Shown: positions 16,393 through 25,030 of the stretch, in pieces
How the letters are laid out: each line of letters starts with the position of its first letter
Position numbering within the stretch: the stretch's first letter is position 1
Source: Paraburkholderia piptadeniae
GTDB lineage: Bacteria > Pseudomonadota > Gammaproteobacteria > Burkholderiales > Burkholderiaceae
Assembly (NCBI RefSeq): GCF_900007165.1
Contig: NZ_CYGY02000072.1
Coordinates: 1-64,000, forward strand
Reading direction: 5' to 3'
DNA: 64,000 bases
Position numbers and translations under genes: made by a program
The notes under the pieces: generated by a model
Database searches by the model: none
What the model was told of the DNA's origin: nothing
What the model saw: the letters and a program-made list of their open reading frames with translations, nothing else

Positions 16393-17001
16393 ATGCAACG
16401 TGTAGTTCGCGGTTCGATTCGCATTCTGACCATCGCTGCGGCTTGCGCGGCGCTGGCCGCGCCCGCCATCGAGGCGCGCGCGCAGGACAATCCGGCATCT
16501 TCGCCCGCCGCGAACGCGGTCGGCACAGCTGCCGTCGCCGAAGTGACCGCGCGCGTCACGCATATCGACACCGCCAGGAACGAGGTGACGATCCGCGGCC
16601 CGCGCGGCAACTCGACGATCATCGAAGTCGATCCCGATGTCGGCGACGTGAAGAAGCTGAAGGTCGGCGATCAGGTCCACATCTCGTACAAGGGTGCGCT
16701 GCTGATGTCGGCGGACAAGGTCGACACGAAGGGCGTGCGTTCGCGCGTCGAGTCGCAGTCGACCACGCCCGTGGAAGGTGGCGCGTCGACGCAGAAGCAG
16801 AACATCGAAGTGGTCGCGACCGTGCAGAAGATCGACCACAAGAAGCGTGAGGTGACGCTGCGCGGTCCCAACCGCAGCGTGATCCTGCAAGTCGCGCCCG
16901 ACGTGCCGCTCGACAAGATCAAGGTCGGCGACAGCGTCCGCGCGAACTACGTCTCGGCGACGGCCATCCAGATCACGCGCGACGGCACGCCGATTCAATA
17001 A
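16393..17001 (+). CDS. Exported protein with two tandem beta-domain repeats
   Basis: The 202-residue precursor has a signal peptide (LTIAAACAALAAPAIEARA, cleavage near residue 30). The mature part contains the same domain twice. Repeat 1 (about residues 48-100) has VTARVTHIDTARNEVTIRGP...DVKKLKVGDQVHISY. Repeat 2 (about 138-190) has VVATVQKIDHKKREVTLRGP...LDKIKVGDSVRANY. Each looks like a small OB/CusF-like beta-barrel. No metal-binding Met/His/Trp cluster like that of CusF is obvious. A good ribosome-binding site (AGAGGAG) precedes the ATG. Periplasmic location is likely; function is unknown. Confidence 0.75.
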   Translation: MQRVVRGSIRILTIAAACAALAAPAIEARAQDNPASSPAANAVGTAAVAEVTARVTHIDTARNEVTIRGPRGNSTIIEVDPDVGDVKKLKVGDQVHISYKGALLMSADKVDTKGVRSRVESQSTTPVEGGASTQKQNIEVVATVQKIDHKKREVTLRGPNRSVILQVAPDVPLDKIKVGDSVRANYVSATAIQITRDGTPIQ

Positions 17002-17020
17002 CGAAGCGCTGACGTCGATT

Positions 17021-17051
17021 GGCCCGTCTTGCCCTCGCAGCGAGACGGGCC
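17021..17051 (+). terminator. Terminator-like hairpin
   Basis: GGCCCGTCT (17021-17029) pairs perfectly with AGACGGGCC (17043-17051) around a 13-base loop, 20 bases after the stop of the repeat protein. There is no T-run, so it may be a weak or Rho-assisted terminator. Confidence 0.5.
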
Positions 17052-17090
17052 AGCTTCGGCACCCCATGCGCTTGCATCACGGTCACTGCG

Positions 17091-17318
17091 ATGCCCATCG
17101 AACCCTGGAACTCTCCGAAGCGCCAAGCACGCCGCAAGATGATCTGGAGCAAGGCGCACGTCGTGCTGGCGGCAATCGGCACGCTGTCGGCCGTCGTCGG
17201 CATCGCCGTTGCGATCAACGGCGGGCTTGAATTCAACCGCACGAAAGTGTTCGTCGGCGTCGGCATCATCGTCGTGTCGACGATCCTCTATGTGTCGATG
17301 CTGTTCGTCGACGACTAG
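17091..17318 (+). CDS. Small membrane protein with two helices
   Basis: The 75-residue protein has a basic N-terminus (MPIEPWNSPKRQARRKMIWS), a first membrane segment (AHVVLAAIGTLSAVVGIAVA), a short loop (NGGLEFNRTK) and a second segment (VFVGVGIIVVSTILYVSMLF) ending in VDD. Family is unrecognised. It lies between two hairpins, which suggests a single-gene transcript. Confidence 0.65.
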   Translation: MPIEPWNSPKRQARRKMIWSKAHVVLAAIGTLSAVVGIAVAINGGLEFNRTKVFVGVGIIVVSTILYVSMLFVDD

Positions 17319-17327
17319 CACGACATC

Positions 17328-17358
17328 GCGGCTCGCTCCACGGATGGAGTCGAGCCGC
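17328..17358. terminator. Hairpin between convergent genes
   Basis: GCGGCTCGCTCCA (17328-17340) pairs with TGGAGTCGAGCCGC (17345-17358) with one bulged base. It lies between the ends of the convergent genes at 17091-17318 and 17375-17569 and could terminate both. Confidence 0.5.
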
Positions 17359-17374
17359 ATGCGCGTGGCGCGGC

Positions 17375-17569
17375 TTACGTGCGCCGGCCGAGCGCTTCTT
17401 CGATCTTCCTGTCCGTCTTGTACTGGCTCAGCGCATACACCGACCAGATCGCGGCGGGCAGCCAGCCGATAATCGTCAGTTGCAGCACGAGGCAGATGAT
17501 CCCCGCGATCGGACGGCCAATCGTGAAGAACTGGAACCACGGCAAGATCAGGGCAAGCAACAGGCGCAT
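17375..17569 (-). CDS. YqaE/Pmp3 family (UPF0057) membrane protein
   Basis: The 64-residue protein has two membrane segments (LLLALILPWFQFFTIG and IAGIICLVLQLTIIGWLPAA) and the family ending (IWSVYALSQYKTDRKIEE). UPF0057 proteins are stress-induced proteolipids that affect membrane potential in yeast and plants; the bacterial role is unclear. The central loop and WLPAAIW motif match the family. Confidence 0.85.
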   Translation of the reverse strand: MRLLLALILPWFQFFTIGRPIAGIICLVLQLTIIGWLPAAIWSVYALSQYKTDRKIEEALGRRT

Positions 17570-17609
17570 AACATTTCCTTGGGCATTGACTTAGGTTTGA
17601 ACACTTCGA

Positions 17610-17945
17610 TCACACGTTGCGGCGCACGTGCACTGCCGTGCCGTAACAGAGCACTTCCGTGACGCCCGAGCCGATCTCGGTCGCATCGTAACGCATGCCG
17701 ATGACAGCGTTCGCACCGAGCGTCTCGGCTTCCGCGACCATGCGCTCGTACGCGTCCCGCCGCGCCCGCTCGCACAGCGACGTGTACAGCGAGATATTGC
17801 CGCCGAAGATCGTCTGCAGCCCCGCGCCGATCGCGCCCACGACCGAACGCGAGCGCACGATGATGCCGCGCACGATGCCAAGCGAGCCGTCGACGGTGTA
17901 GCCGGGCAAGTCGAAAGTCGTGGAAACCATGTTTCGTTCGATCAT
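17610..17945 (-). CDS. YbjQ family (UPF0145) protein
   Basis: The 111-residue protein carries the family motifs GIVRGIIVRSRSVV, GNISLYTSLCERARRDAYERM and GANAVIGMRYDATEI. YbjQ-type proteins form pentameric rings and were once predicted to bind heavy metals; their function is unknown. AAAGGAG upstream supports MIERNMVS as the start. It precedes the yqaE-like gene on the same strand by 40 bases, so the two may form an operon. Confidence 0.9.
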   Translation of the reverse strand: MIERNMVSTTFDLPGYTVDGSLGIVRGIIVRSRSVVGAIGAGLQTIFGGNISLYTSLCERARRDAYERMVAEAETLGANAVIGMRYDATEIGSGVTEVLCYGTAVHVRRNV

Positions 17946-18034
17946 GTCGCTCCTTTCGTGTCGAGTAATTGCATCGGGTTCAACGGGAACATGCACGGCG
18001 GCACGCACGGCACGGAATCAGCAGGACGCGGAGA

Positions 18035-18787
18035 TCAACGGCCCGCCGCCCACAACAGCGAGAGCCCCGACGACAGCATCAGCCCGTCGACGACCAGCCT
18101 GAACGTGCCGGGGCTCATGCGCACGACGATGCGGCGCGCGCAGAACGCGCCCGCCATCAGCGCGGAGCCGACGATCAGCCCGTCCAGCACGACGTGAACG
18201 GGCAGCGCGCCGAAGCGGCCGAACGTCATCACCTTGGCCACATACACGCCGACCGAACCGGCCGCTTCCGTCGCGAGGAACGCGCCCTTCACGAGACCAT
18301 AGCCCATGAACACGGGCACCGTGATCGGGCCCGTCGATACGACGATGCCCGTGAGAAAGCCGATTGGCGCGCCGATCATCGCCAGATGCCATACCTTGAG
18401 ACCGATCGAGCGGCGCGTGAGCCAGCGGCGCACCGGCACCATCGCGACGAAGAACAGGCCGAGCGCGATCTCGACGGCATGCGGCGGCAGCGCGAGCAGC
18501 GTGCGCACGCCGAGCGCCGCGCCCGGCACGGCCGTCGCGCAATACGCACCGCAAGCGCGCCAGTCGATTTCGCGCCACCACGCGAGCACCTTGCCGACGT
18601 TGCCCATGATCGCCGCAATCGCCATGATGGGCACGGCCTGCTGAGGGTCGAACATCATCACGAGCACAGGCATCAGCAACATCGACGAGCCGGTGCCGAT
18701 CACGCCGCTCAACGTCCCCGCCGCCAGGCCGACGGCCAGTACCAACAGATAACCCACGCGTATCCCCGGAAAATGCGCTGGCGCCAT
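18035..18787 (-). CDS. Sulfite exporter TauE/SafE family membrane protein
   Basis: The 250-residue protein has about eight membrane segments. It shows the family repeats: GLAAGTLSGVIGTGSSMLLM near the N-terminus and an equivalent second half (GAPIGFLTGIVVSTGPITVP). Family members are linked to export of sulfite, sulfoacetate or other organic anions. A sulfite-producing pathway lies about 36 kb away in this window, but nothing ties the two together directly. The start is uncertain: ATG at 18787 fits the family length, while ATG at 18808 and longer versions are in frame. Confidence 0.85.
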   Translation of the reverse strand: MAPAHFPGIRVGYLLVLAVGLAAGTLSGVIGTGSSMLLMPVLVMMFDPQQAVPIMAIAAIMGNVGKVLAWWREIDWRACGAYCATAVPGAALGVRTLLALPPHAVEIALGLFFVAMVPVRRWLTRRSIGLKVWHLAMIGAPIGFLTGIVVSTGPITVPVFMGYGLVKGAFLATEAAGSVGVYVAKVMTFGRFGALPVHVVLDGLIVGSALMAGAFCARRIVVRMSPGTFRLVVDGLMLSSGLSLLWAAGR

Positions 18788-18941
18788 CCTACGCGAAAAC
18801 AACAGCATAGCAACCGCGTTACGGACAACGGCAGCTATGGTGAAGCCGTGCGCGCGCAACGGCAACGAGCCCGTCGCATGGCGAACCCTCCAGGGTGCAG
18901 GCACAATTGCAACATCACATTGAACACAGGTAATACGAACG

Positions 18942-20096
18942 ATGATCCGCGATCAGGAAACACTGTCCATTCTTCTCGATTCGCTGTCGCGCTTCGTGCG
19001 CGAGCGTCTCGTGCCCGCCGAAAACGAAGTCGCCGAAACGGATGAGATTCCGGCTGCCATTGTCAGCGAGATGCGCGAACTCGGTCTCTTCGGTCTGTCG
19101 ATTCCGGAAGAATACGGCGGCCTCGGCCTGACGATGGAAGAAGAAGTGCTCGCCGCATTCGAGATCGCCAGGACATCGCCCGCGTTCCGCTCGCTGATCG
19201 GCACGAACAACGGCATCGGCTCGCAAGGGCTCGTCATCGACGGCACCGAAGAGCAGAAGCGCCACTATCTGCCGAAGCTCGCATCGGGCGAACTGATCGC
19301 ATCGTTCGCGTTGACGGAGCCGAATTCGGGTTCCGACGCCGCATCGCTGCGCACGACGGCCGTTCGCGACGGCGATCATTACGTGATCAATGGCACCAAG
19401 CGCTTCATTACCAACGCGCCGGAAGCGGGCATCTACACGGTGATGGCGCGCACGAACCCGGACATCAAGGGCGCGAGCGGCATCTCGGCGTTCATCGTCG
19501 AGAAGGGCACGCCGGGTCTGTCGCTCGGCAAGATCGACAGGAAGATGGGCCAGAAAGGCGCGCATACCTGTGACGTGATCTTCGAGAACTGTCGTGTGGC
19601 TGCAGCGAACATCATCGGCGGCAAGGAAGGCGTCGGCTTCAGGACAGCGATGAAAGTGCTCGACAAAGGACGCCTGCATATCTCGGCGATCTGCGTCGGC
19701 GCGGCCGAGCGCATGCTCGACGATGCGCTGCGTTACGCGATGGAGCGCAAGCAGTTCGGCCAGCCGATCGCAGAATTCCAGCTTGTGCAGGCGATGCTCG
19801 CCGACAGCCGCGCGGAAATCTACGCCGCGCGCTCGATGGTGCTCGATGCCGCGCGCCGCCGCGACAACAAGGAGGATGTGTCGACGGAAGCGTCGTGCTG
19901 CAAGCTCTTTGCATCGGAGATGTGCGGACGTGTCGCGGATCGCGCGGTGCAGATTCATGGCGGCGCGGGCTATGTGTCCGACTATGCCGTCGAGCGCTTC
20001 TATCGCGATGTGCGCCTCTTCCGCATTTACGAAGGCACGTCGCAGATCCAGCAGCTCGTGATCGCGCGCAACATGATTCGCGACGCAAGCCGTTGA
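18942..20096 (+). CDS. Acyl-CoA dehydrogenase
   Basis: The 384-residue FAD enzyme has all regions of the family: an N-terminal helical domain, FALTEPNSGSDAA (FAD/substrate loop) and NGTKRFITNA. A C-terminal YAMERKQFGQPIAEFQ and QIHGGAGYVSDYAVERFYRDVR, with the Glu in IYEGTSQIQ at the position of the catalytic base, complete it. It oxidises an acyl-CoA to the 2-enoyl-CoA; chain length cannot be read. It stands alone upstream of the DUF3141 cluster. Confidence 0.95.
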   Translation: MIRDQETLSILLDSLSRFVRERLVPAENEVAETDEIPAAIVSEMRELGLFGLSIPEEYGGLGLTMEEEVLAAFEIARTSPAFRSLIGTNNGIGSQGLVIDGTEEQKRHYLPKLASGELIASFALTEPNSGSDAASLRTTAVRDGDHYVINGTKRFITNAPEAGIYTVMARTNPDIKGASGISAFIVEKGTPGLSLGKIDRKMGQKGAHTCDVIFENCRVAAANIIGGKEGVGFRTAMKVLDKGRLHISAICVGAAERMLDDALRYAMERKQFGQPIAEFQLVQAMLADSRAEIYAARSMVLDAARRRDNKEDVSTEASCCKLFASEMCGRVADRAVQIHGGAGYVSDYAVERFYRDVRLFRIYEGTSQIQQLVIARNMIRDASR

Positions 20097-20490
20097 TGCA
20101 TCGATCACGCTGACTTGGCGCAACAAGTGGACGGCGCATGACGTCCACTCTTTCATTTCGCCCCCGCGGGCAGGCACCGCTTTTCTGTTTGCCAGAAAAA
20201 ACATCCCGACCTAAACTGCTTTGATGACGCAACGCAGCAAGCCTCTTCGCGCGCGTATCGCGCGTCCGATGGCCGCATTCATACTCGCGTCATGCAACTG
20301 CCATCTTTATCGCTGATCTTGATCGAAGCCGCGCCTCGATGAGGCGTGTTGAAGTCTCGCCCTGGTTTGAGGCGCGAGACCCAGTGCAACGATGCACGCC
20401 TGGTGTACGAGTTCGATGTACACGCGATGCGTGCTGGTGCGCATCGCATGGGCCCGTGGCACCGACTCTTTGAGGGAGTTCGAAGCGACC
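20097..20490 (+). promoter_or_regulatory. Structured leader upstream of the DUF3141-pta-ackA-fabI cluster
   Basis: This 394-base gap has no convincing gene. Its last 140 bases fold into three consecutive stems. GTCTCGC/GCGAGAC occupies 20354-20380. GTGTAC/GTACAC occupies 20403-20423. A perfect 8-bp GCGATGCG/CGCATCGC stem occupies 20424-20447. The ribosome-binding site (AGGGAG, about 12 bases upstream of the ATG) lies shortly after. A structured 5' UTR or overlapping protein-binding palindromes are both possible. No clear sigma-54 or sigma-70 promoter was identified. Confidence 0.45.
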
Positions 20491-22773
20491 ATGAATCAGT
20501 CTCTCCCGACATCCGTTTCGCCCAGCTTTTCCATTCCGCCGATGCCCTTCGCGTCGATGCCGGGCAATCTGCTGACGCAAGCGTCCGCCTACGCGATCGA
20601 CGCGTGGCAGCGCAGCGTGTTGTTTGCCGACGTGATGCGCGAGCGCGGCAATCAATATCAGTCGCACTTGCAGGAACGCGTGCCCAACGTGCTCGACTTC
20701 GACAGGGAACTGATCGTCGACGGGCGGCAGTTGCCGCGCCCCGTCAACTACGGCCTCGTTCGCATCGTGCCGCCCGCTGACCTGAAGCCCGACCGCGATC
20801 TCGTGGAGGGACACGATCCCGGCCGTCTGCGTCCATTCGTCGTCGTCGACCCGCGCGCGGGACACGGCCCGGGCATTGGCGGCTTCAAGCGCGAAAGCGA
20901 AATCGGCGCCGCGCTGCGCGCCGGGCATCCGTGCTATTTCATCGGCTTTTTACCCGACCCCGTGCCGGGACAAACGGTCGAAGACGTGATGCACGCCGAA
21001 GCGACGTTCCTCGAAAAAGTGATCGAGCTCCATCCCAACAGTCCCGGCAAGCCCGCCGTGATCGGCAATTGCCAGGCAGGCTGGCAGGTGCTGATGACGG
21101 CCGCGATGCGCCCCGAACTGTTCGGTCCGATCGTCGTCGCGGGCGCGCCCGTCTCGTATTGGGCCGGCTGGCGCGGCAAGAATCCGATGCGTTATTCGGG
21201 CGGCATGCTGGGCGGCTCGTGGCTCACGGCGCTAACGGGCGATATCGGCGACGGCCGCTTCGACGGCGCGTGGCTCGTCGAGAACTTCGAGAACCTGAAC
21301 CCCGCCAATACGCTGTGGACGAAGCAGTACAACCTCTACGCGAACATCGACACGGAAGGGCCGCGCTATCTCGGCTTCGAAAAGTACTGGGGCGGCCACG
21401 TGTTCCTGAACGCGGGCGAAATGCAGTACATCGTCGACAACCTGTTCGTCGGCAACCGGCTCGTCAAAGGCGAGATCGTGACAACGGACGGCGTGCGGCT
21501 CGACCTGCGCAATATCCGCTCGCCCATCGTCGTGTTCTGCTCGTATGGCGACAACATCACGCCGCCGCCGCAGGCGCTCGGCTGGATCAGCGATCTCTAT
21601 CGCGACGACGCCGATCTGCTCGGCCACGATCAGACCATCGTCTACGCGACGCACGACAGCATCGGCCACCTCGGCATCTTCGTGTCGAGCAGCACGGGAC
21701 GCAAGGAGCATCGCGAGTTCGTCAGCAATATCGATCTGATCGACCTGCTGCCGTCCGGCCTCTATGAAGCCCACATCGGTGCGAAGACGGAAGCGACCGA
21801 GCATACGGATCTCGTGATCGGCGATAACGTGCTGTCGATTTCGCCGCGCACGATCGCCGACGTGCGCGAGATCGTGCAGCCCGATCCGGAAAGCGACCGG
21901 CGCTTCGCAACGGCCGCGTATCTGTCGCGCTTCAATCTCGGGCTGTACCGCAGCATCATGCAGCCGTGGGTGCACGCAGGCGTGACGCCGTGGATGGCCG
22001 ATTTCGCGAGCAAGCTGCATCCGCTGCGCGTGACCTACGAGTTGTGGTCCGATCGCAATCCGCTTGCCGCGTCGGTTGCGCAGGCTGCGCAAAGCGTGAA
22101 GGAAGCGCGCGCGCCCATCGACGCCGACAATCCGTTTCTGCAGATGCAGACGTTCATGTCGAACGCGATCGAAGCGTCGCTCGACTACTATCGCGACATG
22201 CGCGACGCCGCCGTCGAGCAGATGTTCGAAACGGTGTATGGCGCGCCATGGCTGCAGGCGTTCGCGGGGCTTCCGCCGCGCACGGACGGCGAGAAAGCGG
22301 CGGCATTGACGGAACCCGGCGACACGGAAGAGCGCGAAACGTCGATCGTCGCCGAGCACGCGCGTCTGCGCAACGACATGACGGAAGGCGGCCTTCTCGA
22401 AGCGAGCGTGCGCGCGCTGCTCTACGTAAAGCGCACGCACGGCGAAGCAGACGAGCGCCGCTTCAATCTCGCGCGCGAAATGCTCAGCACGCTTTCGGAT
22501 CAGGGCATCCTGGCGTTCAAGCACATCGTGCGCGAGCAGGCCGCATTGCTGCGCCTCGACACCGAGGCCGCGATCGAAGCCCTGCCCGGCTTGCTGGCCG
22601 ACGCGCCGGCCACGCACATCCGCAACGCCGCGCGCGACATCGACAAGATCAGCACGACGCTGCCGCTCGACGACAACGAGCGCGCCGATCTCGCCCGCGT
22701 GCTGACGATTTTCGAATCGGCGTCGAAGAAGAAAACCGCGCGGCGCACGGAAGCGGGCCAGCAGGTCGAATGA
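20491..22773 (+). CDS. DUF3141 protein, PHA-synthase-like alpha/beta hydrolase
   Basis: The 760-residue protein belongs to DUF3141. Its central region looks like a class of polyhydroxyalkanoate synthase folds. A nucleophile elbow IGNCQAGW gives Cys194 in the G-x-C-x-G position used by PhaC, SYGDNITPP supplies Asp354 and DSIGHLGIF supplies His393, which together make a plausible Cys-Asp-His triad. There is no signal peptide. The C-terminal 300 residues are helical and charged with no recognised domain. It is followed closely by pta, ackA and fabI. True polymer synthesis is not demonstrated for this family; an acyl-transfer or hydrolysis role on acyl-CoA or hydroxyacyl esters is inferred. Confidence 0.88.
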   Translation: MNQSLPTSVSPSFSIPPMPFASMPGNLLTQASAYAIDAWQRSVLFADVMRERGNQYQSHLQERVPNVLDFDRELIVDGRQLPRPVNYGLVRIVPPADLKPDRDLVEGHDPGRLRPFVVVDPRAGHGPGIGGFKRESEIGAALRAGHPCYFIGFLPDPVPGQTVEDVMHAEATFLEKVIELHPNSPGKPAVIGNCQAGWQVLMTAAMRPELFGPIVVAGAPVSYWAGWRGKNPMRYSGGMLGGSWLTALTGDIGDGRFDGAWLVENFENLNPANTLWTKQYNLYANIDTEGPRYLGFEKYWGGHVFLNAGEMQYIVDNLFVGNRLVKGEIVTTDGVRLDLRNIRSPIVVFCSYGDNITPPPQALGWISDLYRDDADLLGHDQTIVYATHDSIGHLGIFVSSSTGRKEHREFVSNIDLIDLLPSGLYEAHIGAKTEATEHTDLVIGDNVLSISPRTIADVREIVQPDPESDRRFATAAYLSRFNLGLYRSIMQPWVHAGVTPWMADFASKLHPLRVTYELWSDRNPLAASVAQAAQSVKEARAPIDADNPFLQMQTFMSNAIEASLDYYRDMRDAAVEQMFETVYGAPWLQAFAGLPPRTDGEKAAALTEPGDTEERETSIVAEHARLRNDMTEGGLLEASVRALLYVKRTHGEADERRFNLAREMLSTLSDQGILAFKHIVREQAALLRLDTEAAIEALPGLLADAPATHIRNAARDIDKISTTLPLDDNERADLARVLTIFESASKKKTARRTEAGQQVE

Positions 22774-22873
22774 AGGATGCATCGATGCAGCGCGAGCGGG
22801 CGGCCACAGCCCGCCGCGCGCATCGGGGAGCAGGCTCGCTTTACACACGATGGCACACTCGAGGGCACACATC

Positions 22874-23827
22874 ATGGAACCCCAGCGGGAACACAAGCGC
22901 GACAAATACGAGCGTCTCGTCGCCTTTGCTGCAAACCTTCCGCCGACGCCGACGGCCGTCGCGCATCCTTGCGATCACGATTCGTTGTCGGCCGTCGTCG
23001 AAGCGGCGCGCCTCAAGCTGATTGCGCCGATTCTCGTCGGACCGCGCGCGAAGATCGAGGCGGCCGCGAAGGAAGGCGAGCTCGATCTCGGCGACCTGCC
23101 TATCGTCGATGCGCCGCACAGCCACGCGGCCGCGGAATGCGCGGTGTGCCTCGTGCACGAAGGCAAGGCGCAGGCGCTGATGAAAGGCTCGCTGCACACG
23201 GACGAGCTGATGGGCGCCGTGGTCGCGCGCGCGACGGGCCTGCGCACCGAGCGGCGCGTGAGCCACTGCTTCATCATGGACGTGCCGGGCCGCGCAGATC
23301 CCCTCATCATCACGGACGCCGCCGTCAACATCTCGCCGACGCTCGACGAAAAGCGCGACATCGTACAGAACGCAATCGACCTCGCGCATGCGCTGCGTTT
23401 CCCCCAGGCGCGCGTGGCGATCCTGTCGGCGATGGAAACGATCAACTCGAAAGTGCCGTCGACACTCGAAGCCGCCGCGCTGTGCAAGATGGCCGATCGC
23501 GGACAGATCACGGGCGGTGTTCTCGACGGCCCGCTCGCGCTCGACAACGCGATCAGCGAAGAGGCCGCGAAAATCAAGGGCATCGTGTCGCCCGTCGCGG
23601 GCCACGCGAACGTGCTGGTCGTCCCCGATCTCGAAGCGGGCAACATGCTCGCGAAGAGCCTCACGTTTCTCGCGGGCGCGGACGCGGCCGGCATCGTGCT
23701 CGGCGCGAAGGTGCCCATCATTCTGACGAGCCGCGCCGACTCGGTGATCACGCGGCTCGCTTCGTGCGCGGTCGCGTCGATGGTCGCGCTCGCGCGGCGC
23801 GAGCAGCCCGCGGCCGCCATCGTCTGA
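22874..23827 (+). CDS. pta: Phosphate acetyl/butyryltransferase
   Basis: The 317-residue protein is a stand-alone PTA_PTB domain without the MaoC-like hydratase extension seen in some annotated bifunctional relatives. Motifs include LIAPILVGPRAKIE, LMKGSLHTDELM, DAAVNISPTLDEK, VAILSAMETINSKVPSTLEA and VLVVPDLEAGNMLAK. It converts acyl-CoA plus phosphate to acyl phosphate. It is preceded by a DUF3141 gene and followed 20 bases later by acetate kinase, so acyl-CoA can be converted to acid plus ATP. The chosen start is MEPQREH, eight codons inside the longest frame. Confidence 0.9.
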   Translation: MEPQREHKRDKYERLVAFAANLPPTPTAVAHPCDHDSLSAVVEAARLKLIAPILVGPRAKIEAAAKEGELDLGDLPIVDAPHSHAAAECAVCLVHEGKAQALMKGSLHTDELMGAVVARATGLRTERRVSHCFIMDVPGRADPLIITDAAVNISPTLDEKRDIVQNAIDLAHALRFPQARVAILSAMETINSKVPSTLEAAALCKMADRGQITGGVLDGPLALDNAISEEAAKIKGIVSPVAGHANVLVVPDLEAGNMLAKSLTFLAGADAAGIVLGAKVPIILTSRADSVITRLASCAVASMVALARREQPAAAIV

Positions 23828-23846
23828 GAACGTTTGAGGAACCGGC

Positions 23847-25028
23847 ATGGACGTCATCCTCGTCATCAACGCGGGTTCGTCGAGCATCAAGTTTCATGCG
23901 TTCGCCGTGAACGGCGCGCAGCTCGATCCCATCGCGGGCGGCAAGATCGAAGAGATCTACTCGAATCCGCATTTCATCGCGAAGCGGCAAAGCGGCGAAG
24001 TGCTCGAAGACAAGAGCTGGCCCCAAGGCGAGCGGCTCGGGCATGACAACGCGATCGCGTTTCTGCTCGACTGGCTGCGCAGCCACGGCGAGGGCCGCGC
24101 AACGTTACGCGCGGTCGGCCATCGCGTCGTGCATGGCGGCGACCGCTATTCGGAGCCCGTGCGCATCGATGCGCATGTGATGGAAGAACTCGAAGCGCTC
24201 GTGCCGCTCGCGCCGCTGCACCAGCCGCACAATCTCGCGGCGATCCACTCGATCATGGCGCGCAACGCAAACGTGCCGCAAATCGCATGCTTCGATACCG
24301 CGTTTCATCACACGCAGCCCGCCGTCGCGACGCGCTTTGCGCTGCCGCCCGACATCACGAGCCGTGGCGTGAGGCGTTACGGCTTTCACGGGCTGTCGTA
24401 CGAATACATCGCGAGCGTGCTGCCGGATCGCGACGAACGCGCGGCGCAAGGCAAGACCGTCGTGCTGCATCTCGGCAACGGCGCGAGCATGACGGCCCTC
24501 GATCGCTGCAAGAGCATCGCGAGCACGATGGGCTTCACGGCCGTCGAAGGGCTCGTGATGGGCACGCGCTCGGGCAGCCTCGATCCCGGCGTCGTGCTGT
24601 GGATGCTCGAAGAAGCGAACATGGATGCGCGCTCGATCGAATCGCTGCTGTACAAGCGCTCGGGCCTGCTCGGCGTATCCGGCATTTCGAGCGACATGCG
24701 CGAGCTGCTCGCGAGCAACGACCCGAGAGCCGCCGAAGCCGTCGAGCTGTTCTGCTACCGCATCTCGCGCGAGCTCGGCTCGCTCGCGGCGGCGCTCGGC
24801 GGACTCGATGCGATCGTGTTCACGGCAGGCATCGGCGAATACGCGGACGCCGTGCGCAAGCGCGTGTGCGAGCTGGCGGCGTGGCTCGGCGTCTCGCTCG
24901 ACGAAGCGGCGAACGCACGTCACGGTCCGCTCATCAGCGACGCGAAGAGCACCGTCGACGTCTGGGTCATTCCCACCAACGAAGAATTGATGATCGCCCG
25001 GCACGTGCTCAGCCGGCTGGAGGATTAA
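23847..25028 (+). CDS. ackA: Acetate (short-chain acid) kinase
   Basis: The 393-residue ASKHA-fold kinase transfers phosphate between acyl phosphate and ADP. It starts MDVILVINAGSSSIKF, the first family signature. It continues with GHRVVHGG, a central DTAFHHTQP, HLGNGASMTALD, GTRSGSLDPG and a late FTAGIGEYAD motif. Length is standard. The gap to fabI is only two bases, and all four genes appear to form one transcript. Confidence 0.94.
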   Translation: MDVILVINAGSSSIKFHAFAVNGAQLDPIAGGKIEEIYSNPHFIAKRQSGEVLEDKSWPQGERLGHDNAIAFLLDWLRSHGEGRATLRAVGHRVVHGGDRYSEPVRIDAHVMEELEALVPLAPLHQPHNLAAIHSIMARNANVPQIACFDTAFHHTQPAVATRFALPPDITSRGVRRYGFHGLSYEYIASVLPDRDERAAQGKTVVLHLGNGASMTALDRCKSIASTMGFTAVEGLVMGTRSGSLDPGVVLWMLEEANMDARSIESLLYKRSGLLGVSGISSDMRELLASNDPRAAEAVELFCYRISRELGSLAAALGGLDAIVFTAGIGEYADAVRKRVCELAAWLGVSLDEAANARHGPLISDAKSTVDVWVIPTNEELMIARHVLSRLED

Positions 25029-25030
25029 GC

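Noticed and set aside
20440..20475. Sigma-54 promoter (TGGCAC-N5-TTGC) before the DUF3141 gene
   Set aside because: A TGGCAC occurs but the second element is not at the required spacing.
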